Part shown: piece by piece, positions 8,889 to 16,715 of the stretch
How the letters are laid out: each line of letters opens with the position of its first letter
How positions within the stretch are numbered: the first letter of the stretch is position 1
From: Comamonas sp. lk
GTDB taxonomy: Bacteria > Pseudomonadota > Gammaproteobacteria > Burkholderiales > Burkholderiaceae_C
NCBI GenBank assembly: GCA_945869165.1
Contig: CAMBNY010000018.1
Location: forward strand, 1-42,981
DNA length: 42,981 nt
Reading direction: 5' to 3'
The notes under the pieces: generated by a model
Databases searched by the model: none
What the model was told of the DNA's origin: nothing
What the model saw: the letters and a program-made list of their open reading frames with translations, nothing else
Position numbers and translations under genes: made by a program

Positions 8889-8891
8889 GGC

Positions 8892-9140
8892 TTAACTACG
8901 CAGCAGAGCCATCAGGTCTTTAGTACGCCAAGGCACGTCCGCTTTGCCCCGGGCAGCCTCAAAACGGTCTGGCTTGGTTTGCGCTTTGCGGGAAGTGCGG
9001 CTGGCGGGGGCTTTTTGTAGTACGACTTCGCCGCTTGGGTTCACTGCAAAGTCGATAGCGCTGCCCGGCAGCAAGCCCATGGCATCGCGAATCTGTTTCG
9101 GGATAGTGACCTGGCCTTTAACTGTCAGCGTGGTGCTCAT
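8892..9140 (-). CDS. vapB: VapB/AbrB-family antitoxin (SpoVT-AbrB fold)
   Basis: An 82-residue antitoxin with an N-terminal swapped-hairpin AbrB/MazE DNA-binding fold: STTLTVKGQVTIPKQIRDA is the textbook motif. It is followed by a basic, disordered linker (RTSRKAQTKPDRFEAARGKA) and a hydrophobic C-terminus (TKDLMALLRS) that would fill the VapC active-site groove. ATG 9140 is chosen over an in-frame ATG at 9155 because AAAGGAG sits just upstream of it. Such antitoxins repress their own promoter with the toxin as co-repressor, and the promoter should lie in 9141-9210. Confidence 0.93.
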   Translation of the reverse strand: MSTTLTVKGQVTIPKQIRDAMGLLPGSAIDFAVNPSGEVVLQKAPASRTSRKAQTKPDRFEAARGKADVPWRTKDLMALLRS

Positions 9141-9216
9141 AGGTGCTCCTTTCAATTCTTACCAAATTCTATCGCGGTAATACTTTCATTATGAGCGGGC
9201 ATTGTTGAGGGAACAT

Positions 9217-9333
9217 CTGCATAAGTCCAAACTCGTCATTGCGCGCGCAGTGAAGCAATCCACTTTGGCATTCCAATCTGGTACCTATGGATCGCCGCGT
9301 CGCTGCGCTGCTCGCGATGACGGACTTATGCAG
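9217..9333 (+). repeat. REP/BIME-type palindromic element, copy C
   Basis: 117 bp bounded by CTGCATAAGTC and its exact inverted copy GACTTATGCAG. The inner arms read ACTCGTCATTGCGCGCGCAG and GGATCGCCGCGTCGCTGCGC. Similarity to copies D and F continues outside: GGGAACAT on the left and GCCTTCCTTAGCTTAG on the right (compare ACCTTCGCTAGCTTAG after copy D). It occupies the space between the vapBC promoter and the dioxygenase start at 9419. Confidence 0.88.
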
Positions 9334-9418
9334 GCCTTCCTTAGCTTAGGCGCCACACCTGATAATCACGCCTCGCAGCGCATTTCGTCCGCTGCACACG
9401 TACCTTGTCGCAGCAGCC

Positions 9419-10162
9419 ATGTCCTTTACCTCCGCTTTCCCACCCCCGCTAACCCACCCCACCCAGCTAGACAGCAGCCTTCGCACTCGCGGCTACGCGG
9501 TCCTATCGGCGCCGGATGTATACGCCCTTGCGCAAGCCGATGCTGCGCATTTGCAAGGTTTTAGGACGCTGTGGGACGACTTGCCACCCGATGGCTATTT
9601 GAAAGACGGTGGGCGTTACCGGCGCAGGCGGCATAGTTGCTTTGTGGTCGAGGCCGATGGCGGAGCGCAACAGGCGCCGCACCGCCCGCACTGGCAACCT
9701 TTGGAATACAACGCGCTGCACGGCGGCATGCAGCGCCACTTCGAGCCGATGGCCGATGCAATGGCCGCGCACCCTGACTGGCTGGCGTTACTGCAATGGT
9801 TAGGTCGCGTAGCCAGCAAACTGCGCGGTGTGCAAACTTGGTATGCCGAGGCGCACCAGTTCCGCATCGACACCACCGACGGCATTGGTCGGCCCACGCC
9901 CGAAGGCGCGCACCGCGATGGTGTGGATGTGGTGGCGGTGTTTTTACTTGCGCGCCAAGGCATCAAAGGCGGCGAGACGCGGGTGTTTGAGGCCGACGGC
10001 CCCAACGGACAGCGCTTTACTTTGGGCGAGCCCTGGTCGGTACTCTTGCTAGACGATGCGCGCGTGCTTCATGAGTCCACGCCCATCCAACCCCTGCAAG
10101 CCGGTGGCTACCGCGACACGCTGGTGGTGACCCTGCGTGCCGGGGGTTTTCAGGGCGACTAA
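9419..10162 (+). CDS. 2-oxoglutarate/Fe(II) dioxygenase, PF10014 type (amino-acid hydroxylase family)
   Basis: A 247-residue protein of the 2OG-Fe dioxygenase family that includes BsmA and the bacterial free L-isoleucine 4-hydroxylase. The iron site appears complete: His165-x-Asp167 in EGAHRDGVDVVAV and His218 in ARVLHESTPI. Arg232 in GGYRDTLVVTLR is the candidate 2OG-binding arginine. The block HQFRIDTTDGIGRPTPEG before the HxD motif is also family-typical. It would hydroxylate a small substrate, perhaps a free aliphatic amino acid, in the cytoplasm. It is a single gene, convergent with bktB (13 bases between stops), so context does not name the substrate. The family is confident, the substrate is not. 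Confidence 0.85.
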   Translation: MSFTSAFPPPLTHPTQLDSSLRTRGYAVLSAPDVYALAQADAAHLQGFRTLWDDLPPDGYLKDGGRYRRRRHSCFVVEADGGAQQAPHRPHWQPLEYNALHGGMQRHFEPMADAMAAHPDWLALLQWLGRVASKLRGVQTWYAEAHQFRIDTTDGIGRPTPEGAHRDGVDVVAVFLLARQGIKGGETRVFEADGPNGQRFTLGEPWSVLLLDDARVLHESTPIQPLQAGGYRDTLVVTLRAGGFQGD

Positions 10163-10175
10163 GGCTCTCGCGGTT

Positions 10176-11363
10176 TTAGGCCTGTCGCTCAAAAATCGCG
10201 GCAATACCTTGTCCGCCGCCAATGCACATCGTCACCAGCGCATAGCGACCGTTGATGCGCTCTAACTCATACAAAGCTTTGACGGTGATAAGCGCGCCGG
10301 TCGCGCCAATCGGGTGGCCTAGCGAAATGCCCGAGCCATTGGGGTTGACCTTGGCCGGGTCCAGGCCCAGGTCGCGGGTGACGGCGCAGGCTTGCGCGGC
10401 AAAGGCTTCGTTGGCTTCAATCACATCCAAGTCATTGACCGAGAGGCCGGCTTTTTGCAGCGCCAGTTTGCTGGCAGGTACCGGGCCGATGCCCATGTAC
10501 TGCGGGTCCACACCAGCATGCGCATACGCCACCAAACGCGCCAGCGGCTTGAGCCCGCGCGCTTTGGCCACACTGGCTTCCATCAACACCACCGCCGCCG
10601 CCGCGTCGTTAATGCCCGAGGCATTGCCCGCGGTCACGGTGCCGTTTTCTTTCACGAAAACAGGTTTTAATTTGGCCAATTCAGCGGCAGTGCAATTGGG
10701 GCGGAAATGCTCGTCGGCGGCGTAGGCCACATCGCCTTTGCGGCTTTTGAGGATGACGGGCATGATCTGGCTGCTGAAGTAACCGGCCTCGGTGGCGCGT
10801 TGCGCGCGGTTGTGGCTTTCGACGGCCAGTGCGTCTTGCTCGTCGCGGCTGATGCCCCATTTGGCGGCTATGTTTTCTGCGGTCACGCCCATGTGGATAT
10901 TTTGGAAGGGGTCGTGCAGCGCGCCGACCATCATGTCGGTCATTTTGGCGTCGCCCATGCGCGCACCCCAGCGCATATTGAGGGAGGCAAAGGGCGCGCG
11001 GCTCATGTTCTCTGCGCCGCCGCCGATGGCGATGTCGGCATCGCCTAACAAAATGCTTTGGCTGGCGTTGACGATGGCTTGTAGGCCCGAACCGCACAAG
11101 CGGTTCACGTTAAAGGCCGGCGTACCCTGGCCGCAGCCGCCACCGATGGCCGCAACACGCGAGAGGTACATATCTTTGGGCTCGGTGTTGACCACATGGC
11201 CGAAGACCACATGGCCCACGTCCTTGCCGTCTACCTGCGCGCGGGACAGCGATTCGCGCACCACTTGCGAGGCCAACTCGGTGGGCGCGATGTCTTTGAG
11301 GCTGCCGCCAAAAGTTCCAATAGCGGTACGCACCGCGCTGACTACAACTACTTCACGGGACAT
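10176..11363 (-). CDS. bktB: Beta-ketothiolase / acetyl-CoA acetyltransferase BktB
   Basis: A 395-residue biosynthetic-type thiolase that condenses two acyl-CoA molecules or cleaves 3-ketoacyl-CoA. All catalytic residues are present: nucleophile Cys90 in NRLCGSGLQ, His350 in GHPIGATGA and Cys380 in CIGGGQGIAA. The opening SREVVVVSAVRTAIGTFGGS and the phrase NTEPKDMYLSRVAA match BktB more closely than PhaA, which suggests activity on C4-C6 as well as C2 units. AAGGAA precedes the start. No phaB or phaC is adjacent. It may serve polyhydroxyalkanoate synthesis or fatty-acid degradation with the ligase at 4106. Confidence 0.93.
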   Translation of the reverse strand: MSREVVVVSAVRTAIGTFGGSLKDIAPTELASQVVRESLSRAQVDGKDVGHVVFGHVVNTEPKDMYLSRVAAIGGGCGQGTPAFNVNRLCGSGLQAIVNASQSILLGDADIAIGGGAENMSRAPFASLNMRWGARMGDAKMTDMMVGALHDPFQNIHMGVTAENIAAKWGISRDEQDALAVESHNRAQRATEAGYFSSQIMPVILKSRKGDVAYAADEHFRPNCTAAELAKLKPVFVKENGTVTAGNASGINDAAAAVVLMEASVAKARGLKPLARLVAYAHAGVDPQYMGIGPVPASKLALQKAGLSVNDLDVIEANEAFAAQACAVTRDLGLDPAKVNPNGSGISLGHPIGATGALITVKALYELERINGRYALVTMCIGGGQGIAAIFERQA

Positions 11364-11466
11364 GGTTTTTCCTTGGTTTCAAAAATAAAAAGTGGGGGCT
11401 ATTAGGCCTAAACAAGACTGGATTTTCCCGGTCCATGCGTACAGGCGGCTTACGCCCTTGCCGGGC

Positions 11467-12222
11467 TCAGCCGCGCACGTCGGCCACCGGCTCGGCGCCA
11501 AAGTCGGCCCGCTCCAGGTAGGCCAGGATGCGCGTTGCCGCCTCCGCCGGGCTGCTCAGCATGCCGCGCTCGTGCATAGCTTGGAAGTTGCCAATGTCCG
11601 GAAAAGCCTGCGGGTCGGCACTGCGCAATTGCACTTGCATATCGGTGGCGATGACGCCGGGCGCCAGCGAGCAGACTTTGGCGCCGTGGGCTTGCAGGGC
11701 CTCTTCCATAGCCAGGCTGCGGCTGAAATGGTCCAGGCCCGCTTTGGCAGCGCAGTAGCTGGCCGAGGCGGCCATGGCGCGTCGGCCCAGGCCGGAGGAA
11801 ATATTGAGCACCTTGCGCGGCGCCGTCCAATGGCGCGTCGCGCCCAAAAATGCTGCGCACAAAAGCACCGGCGCTTCCAGGCCCACACGCAAGGCATTGG
11901 CCAGGTCGGCGGACTGCCCATCGCGCACCGGGGCCAGGGCGGAGATGACGCCCGCGTTATTGATCAGCGTGGCCGATTGCAAGGCCGCTGGGTCTTGCGC
12001 TTGCAGCCAAGCACTTAAGCGCGCCGCAACCGGGGCCGCATTTGCCAGGTCTGCTTGCCATTGCTCCAGCGTGGCGCCACGCTGGGCGGCCAAGGCATCG
12101 AGCGATGCATTGGACTGGCGGGAAATGCACAACAGCAGCGCGCCAGGCTGCAGCAGTTGTTCCGCCATAGCCAGGCCCATACCGCGCGAGGCGCCGGTCA
12201 AGATGGTGAGTGTTTGTTGCAT
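11467..12222 (-). CDS. SDR-family oxidoreductase (sepiapterin/benzil-reductase-like)
   Basis: Classical short-chain dehydrogenase of 251 residues. It has the nucleotide-binding motif TGASRGMG (residues 9-16), NNAG at about 88-91, and catalytic Ser142/143 and Tyr156-x-x-x-Lys160 in SASYCAAKAGLDHF. The motif SRQ near residue 35 suggests NADP preference. The C-terminal half (LAPGVIATDMQVQLRS, then NFQAMHERGMLSSPAEAA) resembles the YueD/sepiapterin-reductase branch. It is divergent from yaeQ with about 80 bases between starts. The substrate is not indicated by the neighbours. Confidence 0.88.
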   Translation of the reverse strand: MQQTLTILTGASRGMGLAMAEQLLQPGALLLCISRQSNASLDALAAQRGATLEQWQADLANAAPVAARLSAWLQAQDPAALQSATLINNAGVISALAPVRDGQSADLANALRVGLEAPVLLCAAFLGATRHWTAPRKVLNISSGLGRRAMAASASYCAAKAGLDHFSRSLAMEEALQAHGAKVCSLAPGVIATDMQVQLRSADPQAFPDIGNFQAMHERGMLSSPAEAATRILAYLERADFGAEPVADVRG

Positions 12223-12301
12223 TGCTTGAATTGCCGAGGGTTAATGGTGGCCTGATTTTGGCAGGGCTGGGCGCCGGGTGGCGCTCGGTCACAATCGGCG
12301 C

Positions 12302-12862
12302 ATGGCCCTCAAATCAACGATTTTCAAAGCAAACCTGCAAATTGCAGACATCGACAACAGCTACTACGCCGACCACACGCTGACGCTGGCCCGCCATCCC
12401 AGCGAAACCGACGAACGCATGATGGTGCGCCTGTGCGCCCTGGCATTGCAGGCGCATACCCTCAACAGCGTGTGCAATGGCGACGGTACCTTAGCTTTCG
12501 GAGCCGGTCTGTCCGACCCCGACGAGCCCGATGTCTGGCTGCGCGATTTCACCGGCCGCACCCGTGTCTGGATTGAAGTGGGCCAGCCCGAAGACAAGCC
12601 GCTCATCAAAGCCTGCGGCAAGTCTGACCAGGTCTTGTTGTACTGCTTTAACCATGCTGCCGAAGTGTGGTGGCGCGGCATGGAAAGCAAACTCAGCCGT
12701 CCGCAAAACTTGCGCGTCTATCGTGTGCCCACGCTCGCATCCCAAGCGCTGATTCCCCTGGCGCAGCGCAGCATGCAATTGCAGGCCACGGTGCAAGAAG
12801 GCGTTCTTACTCTGGGTGATGCCAGTACGACGGTGGATATCGAGCCGGTACGGTGGAAGTAA
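12302..12862 (+). CDS. yaeQ: YaeQ family protein
   Basis: A 186-residue YaeQ-family protein, the usual length. It is recognised from the opening MALKSTIFKANLQIADIDN, then HPSETDERMMVRLCALAL and the segment WIEVGQPEDKPLIKACGKSD. These acidic and glutamine/lysine residues give the family its PD-(D/E)XK-like fold (ExxQ...K). ATG 12302 is used rather than the in-frame ATG at 12278 because homologues begin at MALK. Function is unsettled: early reports of an RfaH-related transcription role have not produced a mechanism. It is divergent from the SDR. Confidence 0.93.
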   Translation: MALKSTIFKANLQIADIDNSYYADHTLTLARHPSETDERMMVRLCALALQAHTLNSVCNGDGTLAFGAGLSDPDEPDVWLRDFTGRTRVWIEVGQPEDKPLIKACGKSDQVLLYCFNHAAEVWWRGMESKLSRPQNLRVYRVPTLASQALIPLAQRSMQLQATVQEGVLTLGDASTTVDIEPVRWK

Positions 12863-12946
12863 GGCTTGCAGACCCGCGCAAGGTGATTGGGCAGTAGGCT
12901 GACTTGCTGGAATTACAGGGTTTAGACCTTGCGCATTCGCGTCCAG

Positions 12947-13867
12947 CTACACCGCCATCACACTTTCATAAATCGTATAAGTCGCCGTCTGCCCTGCTTG
13001 CAGCGTGTGCAAGGGCGAATGGGTTTCTACTTCGAAGTAATCCAGCGTCGGTGCGTTGAACACCTCTACCGGCAAGCCGTGGGCATACATGGCCTTTGGG
13101 TCGGTGGCTGAGTGCCTTTGGTAGCGCAGCCCCCACTGCGCAAAATCGACTTGCACGCGCCCGTCCAAGCTGGCAAAGCCGCATTTAAATTCGTCACCGC
13201 TATGGCAGTGAATTTGCGCGACATCGCCTTCGGTATGCAGCGTGCCTTGGGCTTGTAATTGTGCGCAGGCTTTTTTGCCGGGCAGGGCCACGACGCGTTC
13301 GCCGGGGTAGCTGCCTTCTGCGGTCAGCATCACCTTCACATCGCCAGGACGCAGCAGCATCAACACATCCCACAAGCCGCAGCGCAGGGGCCGGGTTCCG
13401 GTGTTGCGCACCGTGTGTTCGATGGACCAGGCCTGCGCATCGGCGGGCAGCACCAGACGGCGACTGAGTTGCAAGCCGGTGATGGCGCAGACCGGGCTTT
13501 GCACCTCGATCCCCATGGATTGCGCATCGCACCATTGCGAAAGCACTGTCCAAGCCAGGCTGTCTAAATCGCGGTGGGGTGCATCGTCCGGCCAGGCTGA
13601 TTGGGGCGCAATCCAGGTCTTGCCGCCGCCCCATAAAGGAAAGCTCCAACCGGCGCACAGTGCGTCCCATTGGCGCAGGTCACCGTCAAAGCTTTTGCCA
13701 CGCAAATCGGGGTGGGTAAAACACAGTTCCTGCCCAGCCAAGGCCATACCCATCAAGCGGCCACCCACCGAGGGAACTACCTGCAAGACCAAATCATCTT
13801 GCTGCAAGGTATAGGCCGGCCAGCCTTGAAAGCGACTGTCTCTCAGGCTGCGCGCCGCTGTGGTCAT
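12947..13867 (-). CDS. DUF4380-like protein, galactose-mutarotase fold, last gene of iol operon
   Basis: A 306-residue cytoplasmic protein with no signal peptide. The sequence resembles the aldose-1-epimerase/DUF4380 superfamily: an early VVPSVGGRLMGMALAGQEL, a middle WSIEHTVRNTGTRPLRCGLW (the beta-sandwich segment shared by these proteins) and a late YAHGLPVEVFNAPTLDYFEVETHSP-type region. It starts 12 bases after the 2-hydroxyacid dehydrogenase gene and is the last gene in the iolCDEB-led operon. It may bind or interconvert anomers of an inositol-pathway sugar acid. That is inference, since no catalytic residues are defined. The superfamily call is moderately sure. Confidence 0.65.
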   Translation of the reverse strand: MTTAARSLRDSRFQGWPAYTLQQDDLVLQVVPSVGGRLMGMALAGQELCFTHPDLRGKSFDGDLRQWDALCAGWSFPLWGGGKTWIAPQSAWPDDAPHRDLDSLAWTVLSQWCDAQSMGIEVQSPVCAITGLQLSRRLVLPADAQAWSIEHTVRNTGTRPLRCGLWDVLMLLRPGDVKVMLTAEGSYPGERVVALPGKKACAQLQAQGTLHTEGDVAQIHCHSGDEFKCGFASLDGRVQVDFAQWGLRYQRHSATDPKAMYAHGLPVEVFNAPTLDYFEVETHSPLHTLQAGQTATYTIYESVMAV

Positions 13868-13879
13868 GGCTTGGTCGTT

Positions 13880-14905
13880 TTAGCTTTTATCGACCGGCTT
13901 GCTGCGAAACATAGCCACGGTTTCGGGCTGCGCCAGCTTGCACATACATGGCGGCAGTCCGCGCACCATCAGCTCGGCATCGGCGGTGACGATGACTCCG
14001 ATCTGGGCCAGTGCACTTTGCATAGCCCCAGCCTGGTGCGGCGAGAGCAGCACATGGTCCGCGCTGCGCGCGCGGTGCCCTGCGGGTACCGGCTCGTGCG
14101 GGAACACATCGGTCGCCACGCGGATATGGCCGGTTTCGGCCACATCCAGCAGCGCTTCAAAATCCACCACACCGGCGCGGCTTAGCAGCAGCAAAGACGC
14201 GCCTGCTTGCATGGACATAAAGGCCTCACGCCCCAAGAAACCCTGGTTTTGCGAGGTGACGCTGGCCACCACAAAAACAATTTTGCAAGTCTGCAGCACC
14301 TCGTCCAGGCTGGCAGCGGTGCAGCCCTGGGCGGCGATAAATTCTGCAGGCAGCCAGGGGTCAAAGGCTTTGATGTGCGGCGCAAACGGTGCCAACAAAG
14401 GCACGATGGCGCGGCCCAAATCGCCAAAGCCGATAAAGCCTATGCTTTGTCCGCGCAGCGAATAGGCCTGCTTGTTGGCCTCCAGTCCGTAGCGTTCGGT
14501 GCCCTGGCGGAAAAAGCGGTCCGAGCGGCTGATGCCACGCGCCAGGTCAATCGCCATGCCCAGTGCCGCTTCGGCCACCGGCTCAGCAAACACCGGGCTG
14601 ATGCTCAGGATGCGCACGCCCCGGGCCATCGCAAAGCCGTAGTCCACATTGGGGAAGTAATTGCCCTCGACATTGAAGATGGCGCGCAAGCGCGGGCTTT
14701 GCGTTATGCGCGCTTGCGGCATATCCAATTGCCCTATCAAAATTTCCAGCTGCGGGGCTAGCGCTGCAAACTGCGCTGGGGTGGGCGGCGCATCGTCAAA
14801 TACCTGCAAGTCTCCCAACTGCGCCAGGCGCTCCAGTTGGGCGGCCGTAAAAATATCGGCCACTTTGCGGGGCGCGGGTACCAAAAGAATGACGGGTTTT
14901 TGCAT
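13880..14905 (-). CDS. D-2-hydroxyacid dehydrogenase (NAD-binding) within iol operon
   Basis: A 341-residue member of the D-isomer-specific 2-hydroxyacid dehydrogenase family. The NAD motif IGFIGFGDLGRAIVPLLAPF lies in the middle, followed by the acceptor aspartate in IKAFDPW. Catalytic residues are visible as Arg in LSRAGVVDFEALL, Glu in FPHEPVPAG and His in SPHQAGAMQ. ATG 14905 gives a 17-base gap after iolB; a start at 14956 would overlap iolB and has no family sequence. The gene is not part of standard iol operons. It may reduce or oxidise a 2-keto/2-hydroxy acid arising from inositol, or act on an analogous substrate taken up by the same system. Confidence 0.87.
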   Translation of the reverse strand: MQKPVILLVPAPRKVADIFTAAQLERLAQLGDLQVFDDAPPTPAQFAALAPQLEILIGQLDMPQARITQSPRLRAIFNVEGNYFPNVDYGFAMARGVRILSISPVFAEPVAEAALGMAIDLARGISRSDRFFRQGTERYGLEANKQAYSLRGQSIGFIGFGDLGRAIVPLLAPFAPHIKAFDPWLPAEFIAAQGCTAASLDEVLQTCKIVFVVASVTSQNQGFLGREAFMSMQAGASLLLLSRAGVVDFEALLDVAETGHIRVATDVFPHEPVPAGHRARSADHVLLSPHQAGAMQSALAQIGVIVTADAELMVRGLPPCMCKLAQPETVAMFRSKPVDKS

Positions 14906-14922
14906 AGGGAAAAAGCTGGTGG

Positions 14923-15744
14923 TTATTTGCTTGTAGGGGTCGACACCAACATCCATTCATGCGCCGGATCGTTCTTGAAAATCCACAAGCGTTTGGGCCC
15001 GGCCATGACGTTGAGGTAGTAGGAATCGTAACCGTGCGGCACCACCACCGGGTGGTAGCCACGCGGCACCATCACCACATCGTGGTCCTCTACGGCGCAA
15101 GATTCGTCCAGGCTGCGGTCGTCGGTATAGACGCGCTGAAATGCAAAGCCTTGTGGCGGGTTCAAGCGGTGGTAGTAGGTCTCTTCCAGTTGGGTTTGAA
15201 TCTGCGGCTCTTCACGGTCATGCTTGTGCGGCGGATAGCTGGACGAATGGCCCGGCGGTGTGCGCACTTCCACTACCAGCAAATGCGCCGCGCCGGGATC
15301 GTCATGCGGCAGGATGTCGCAGATGTAGCGCGTATTGCTGCCCTGGCCGCGCACAGAACGGCGCATGCTGGCCGGATCTATCACGCGCACCGGTCTGTTT
15401 TGCCCATCGCCCGGCGCGCTGCACAGCGCCACTTCACAGGCCTCGCAGGCTTGCAATTGCACGCTGTGCCCAGGCGGTAGGTAGATCGCGGCGGGCGCCT
15501 TGTCGTCGAACACCGAAGCACGGTTACCCAGACGCGGATAAGCCGTAGCACCGACTTGCACATCGGCATAGCCGCTCAGCACCACCAGGCATAGTTCGCG
15601 CTCGCCAGTTTCCAAGCGGTGTTCTTCACCCTTTTGCAAGCGCAAGGCCTCAAAGCCCACATACGTCCATTGGGCACGCTGCGGCGTGACGCGCACGATA
15701 TCCCGCCCGTTAGGCGCCGCTTTGACAAGAAGGTGGCTGGTCAT
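14923..15744 (-). CDS. iolB: 5-deoxy-glucuronate isomerase IolB
   Basis: Converts 5-deoxy-D-glucuronate to 5-dehydro-2-deoxy-D-gluconate (2-deoxy-5-keto-gluconate), the fourth step of inositol breakdown. 273 residues, the normal length. Bicupin signatures are clear: SSYPPHKHD, then EETYYHRLNPPQGFAFQRVY, DHDVVMVPRGYHPVVVPHGY and YYLNVMAGP, with the metal-binding His and Glu residues inside them. It starts 3 bases after iolE, so the two are translationally coupled. Identification is firm. Confidence 0.97.
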   Translation of the reverse strand: MTSHLLVKAAPNGRDIVRVTPQRAQWTYVGFEALRLQKGEEHRLETGERELCLVVLSGYADVQVGATAYPRLGNRASVFDDKAPAAIYLPPGHSVQLQACEACEVALCSAPGDGQNRPVRVIDPASMRRSVRGQGSNTRYICDILPHDDPGAAHLLVVEVRTPPGHSSSYPPHKHDREEPQIQTQLEETYYHRLNPPQGFAFQRVYTDDRSLDESCAVEDHDVVMVPRGYHPVVVPHGYDSYYLNVMAGPKRLWIFKNDPAHEWMLVSTPTSK

Positions 15745-15747
15745 GAC

Positions 15748-16674
15748 TTAGGCTTTTTGGCGAACCAAGTTTTGCAGCGTCTCAAACCCTTTTTTGGCGT
15801 AGGCATAGCTAGGTGCCACCGCCGGGTCTTGCTCGGCTTCCACCACCAACCAACCTTCATAGCCCGCGCTGTGCAAGGTATCGAAAATTTCGCTGTAGTC
15901 AATGCTGCCGTCGCCCGGTACGGTAAAGACGCCATTGATTACGCCGGTTAAAAAGCTCCAACGTTCGTTGCGCGCTTTGTCGATGACGGCGGTACGCACA
16001 TCTTTGCAGTGCACATGCACCACACGCTGTACGTGTTTTTTGAGTAAATCATTGGGCTTGGCCGCACCGCCAAAATACGCATGCCCGGTATCAAATAACA
16101 AAAACACTTTGTCCGCATCGGTGAGGCGCATGAGGGTGTCCACATCTTCGGGCGACTCCACATAAGCACCCATGTGGTGGTGGTAGGCCAGTTGGATGTC
16201 GTGGCGGCTGCGCAATTGCGCACCAAAAGCATTGAGCCGTTCGGCATAAGCCTGCCATTGCGCCTCGCTGCTAAAGCGCGGGCGTCTGGCCACGGGTGTG
16301 TCGATCTGGCCTTGCACCGTGCCCGCACACTCGCCATAGACCACGACCTTGGCACCATTGAATTGCAGCTTGGCCATATGCGCATGGCAGCGCTCCAGTT
16401 CGGCATCTACCGCTTGCGAATTACTTTGCCCCGGTGCCACTTCCGCCAGAAAACCGGAATACCAGCCCGACACGCAAGCCAGCCCAAACTCCGCTAACTT
16501 CGCTTGCAACGCCGGGCCTTCTTTGGGAAATTTATTGCCGAGTTCAAAACCGGTGTAGCCGATTTCCTTGCCTTCTGCCAAAGCAGTTTCTAAGAGCGTA
16601 TCACCGCCGAGTTCGGGCAGGTCGTCGTTCATCCATCCAATCGGGTTAATACCGATTTGTACATTCCAGGCCAT
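15748..16674 (-). CDS. iolE: Myo-inosose-2 dehydratase IolE
   Basis: Dehydrates 2-keto-myo-inositol to 3D-(3,5/4)-trihydroxycyclohexane-1,2-dione. 308 residues with a xylose-isomerase-like TIM barrel: WNVQIGINPIGWMNDD at the start, LAYHHHMGAYVES in the middle, FDTGHAYFGG and VVEAEQDPAVAPSY near the end, which carry the metal ligands. ATG 16674 follows GGAGG closely. A longer in-frame reading from 16809 overlaps the end of iolD and is not family sequence. It sits between iolD (41-base gap) and iolB. Confidence 0.97.
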   Translation of the reverse strand: MAWNVQIGINPIGWMNDDLPELGGDTLLETALAEGKEIGYTGFELGNKFPKEGPALQAKLAEFGLACVSGWYSGFLAEVAPGQSNSQAVDAELERCHAHMAKLQFNGAKVVVYGECAGTVQGQIDTPVARRPRFSSEAQWQAYAERLNAFGAQLRSRHDIQLAYHHHMGAYVESPEDVDTLMRLTDADKVFLLFDTGHAYFGGAAKPNDLLKKHVQRVVHVHCKDVRTAVIDKARNERWSFLTGVINGVFTVPGDGSIDYSEIFDTLHSAGYEGWLVVEAEQDPAVAPSYAYAKKGFETLQNLVRQKA

Positions 16675-16715
16675 GGGGGTTCCTCCGTTGTCGGTGTCGA
16701 TTATCAAATAAGGGC

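Noticed and set aside
12876..12934. Inverted pair GCGCAAGGT / ACCTTGCGC between yaeQ and the DUF4380-like gene
   Set aside because: The 9-bp arms are exact, but the 41-base loop and the absence of a T-run make a terminator unlikely. It could be a chance symmetry or a weak mRNA end, so it was not listed as a feature.
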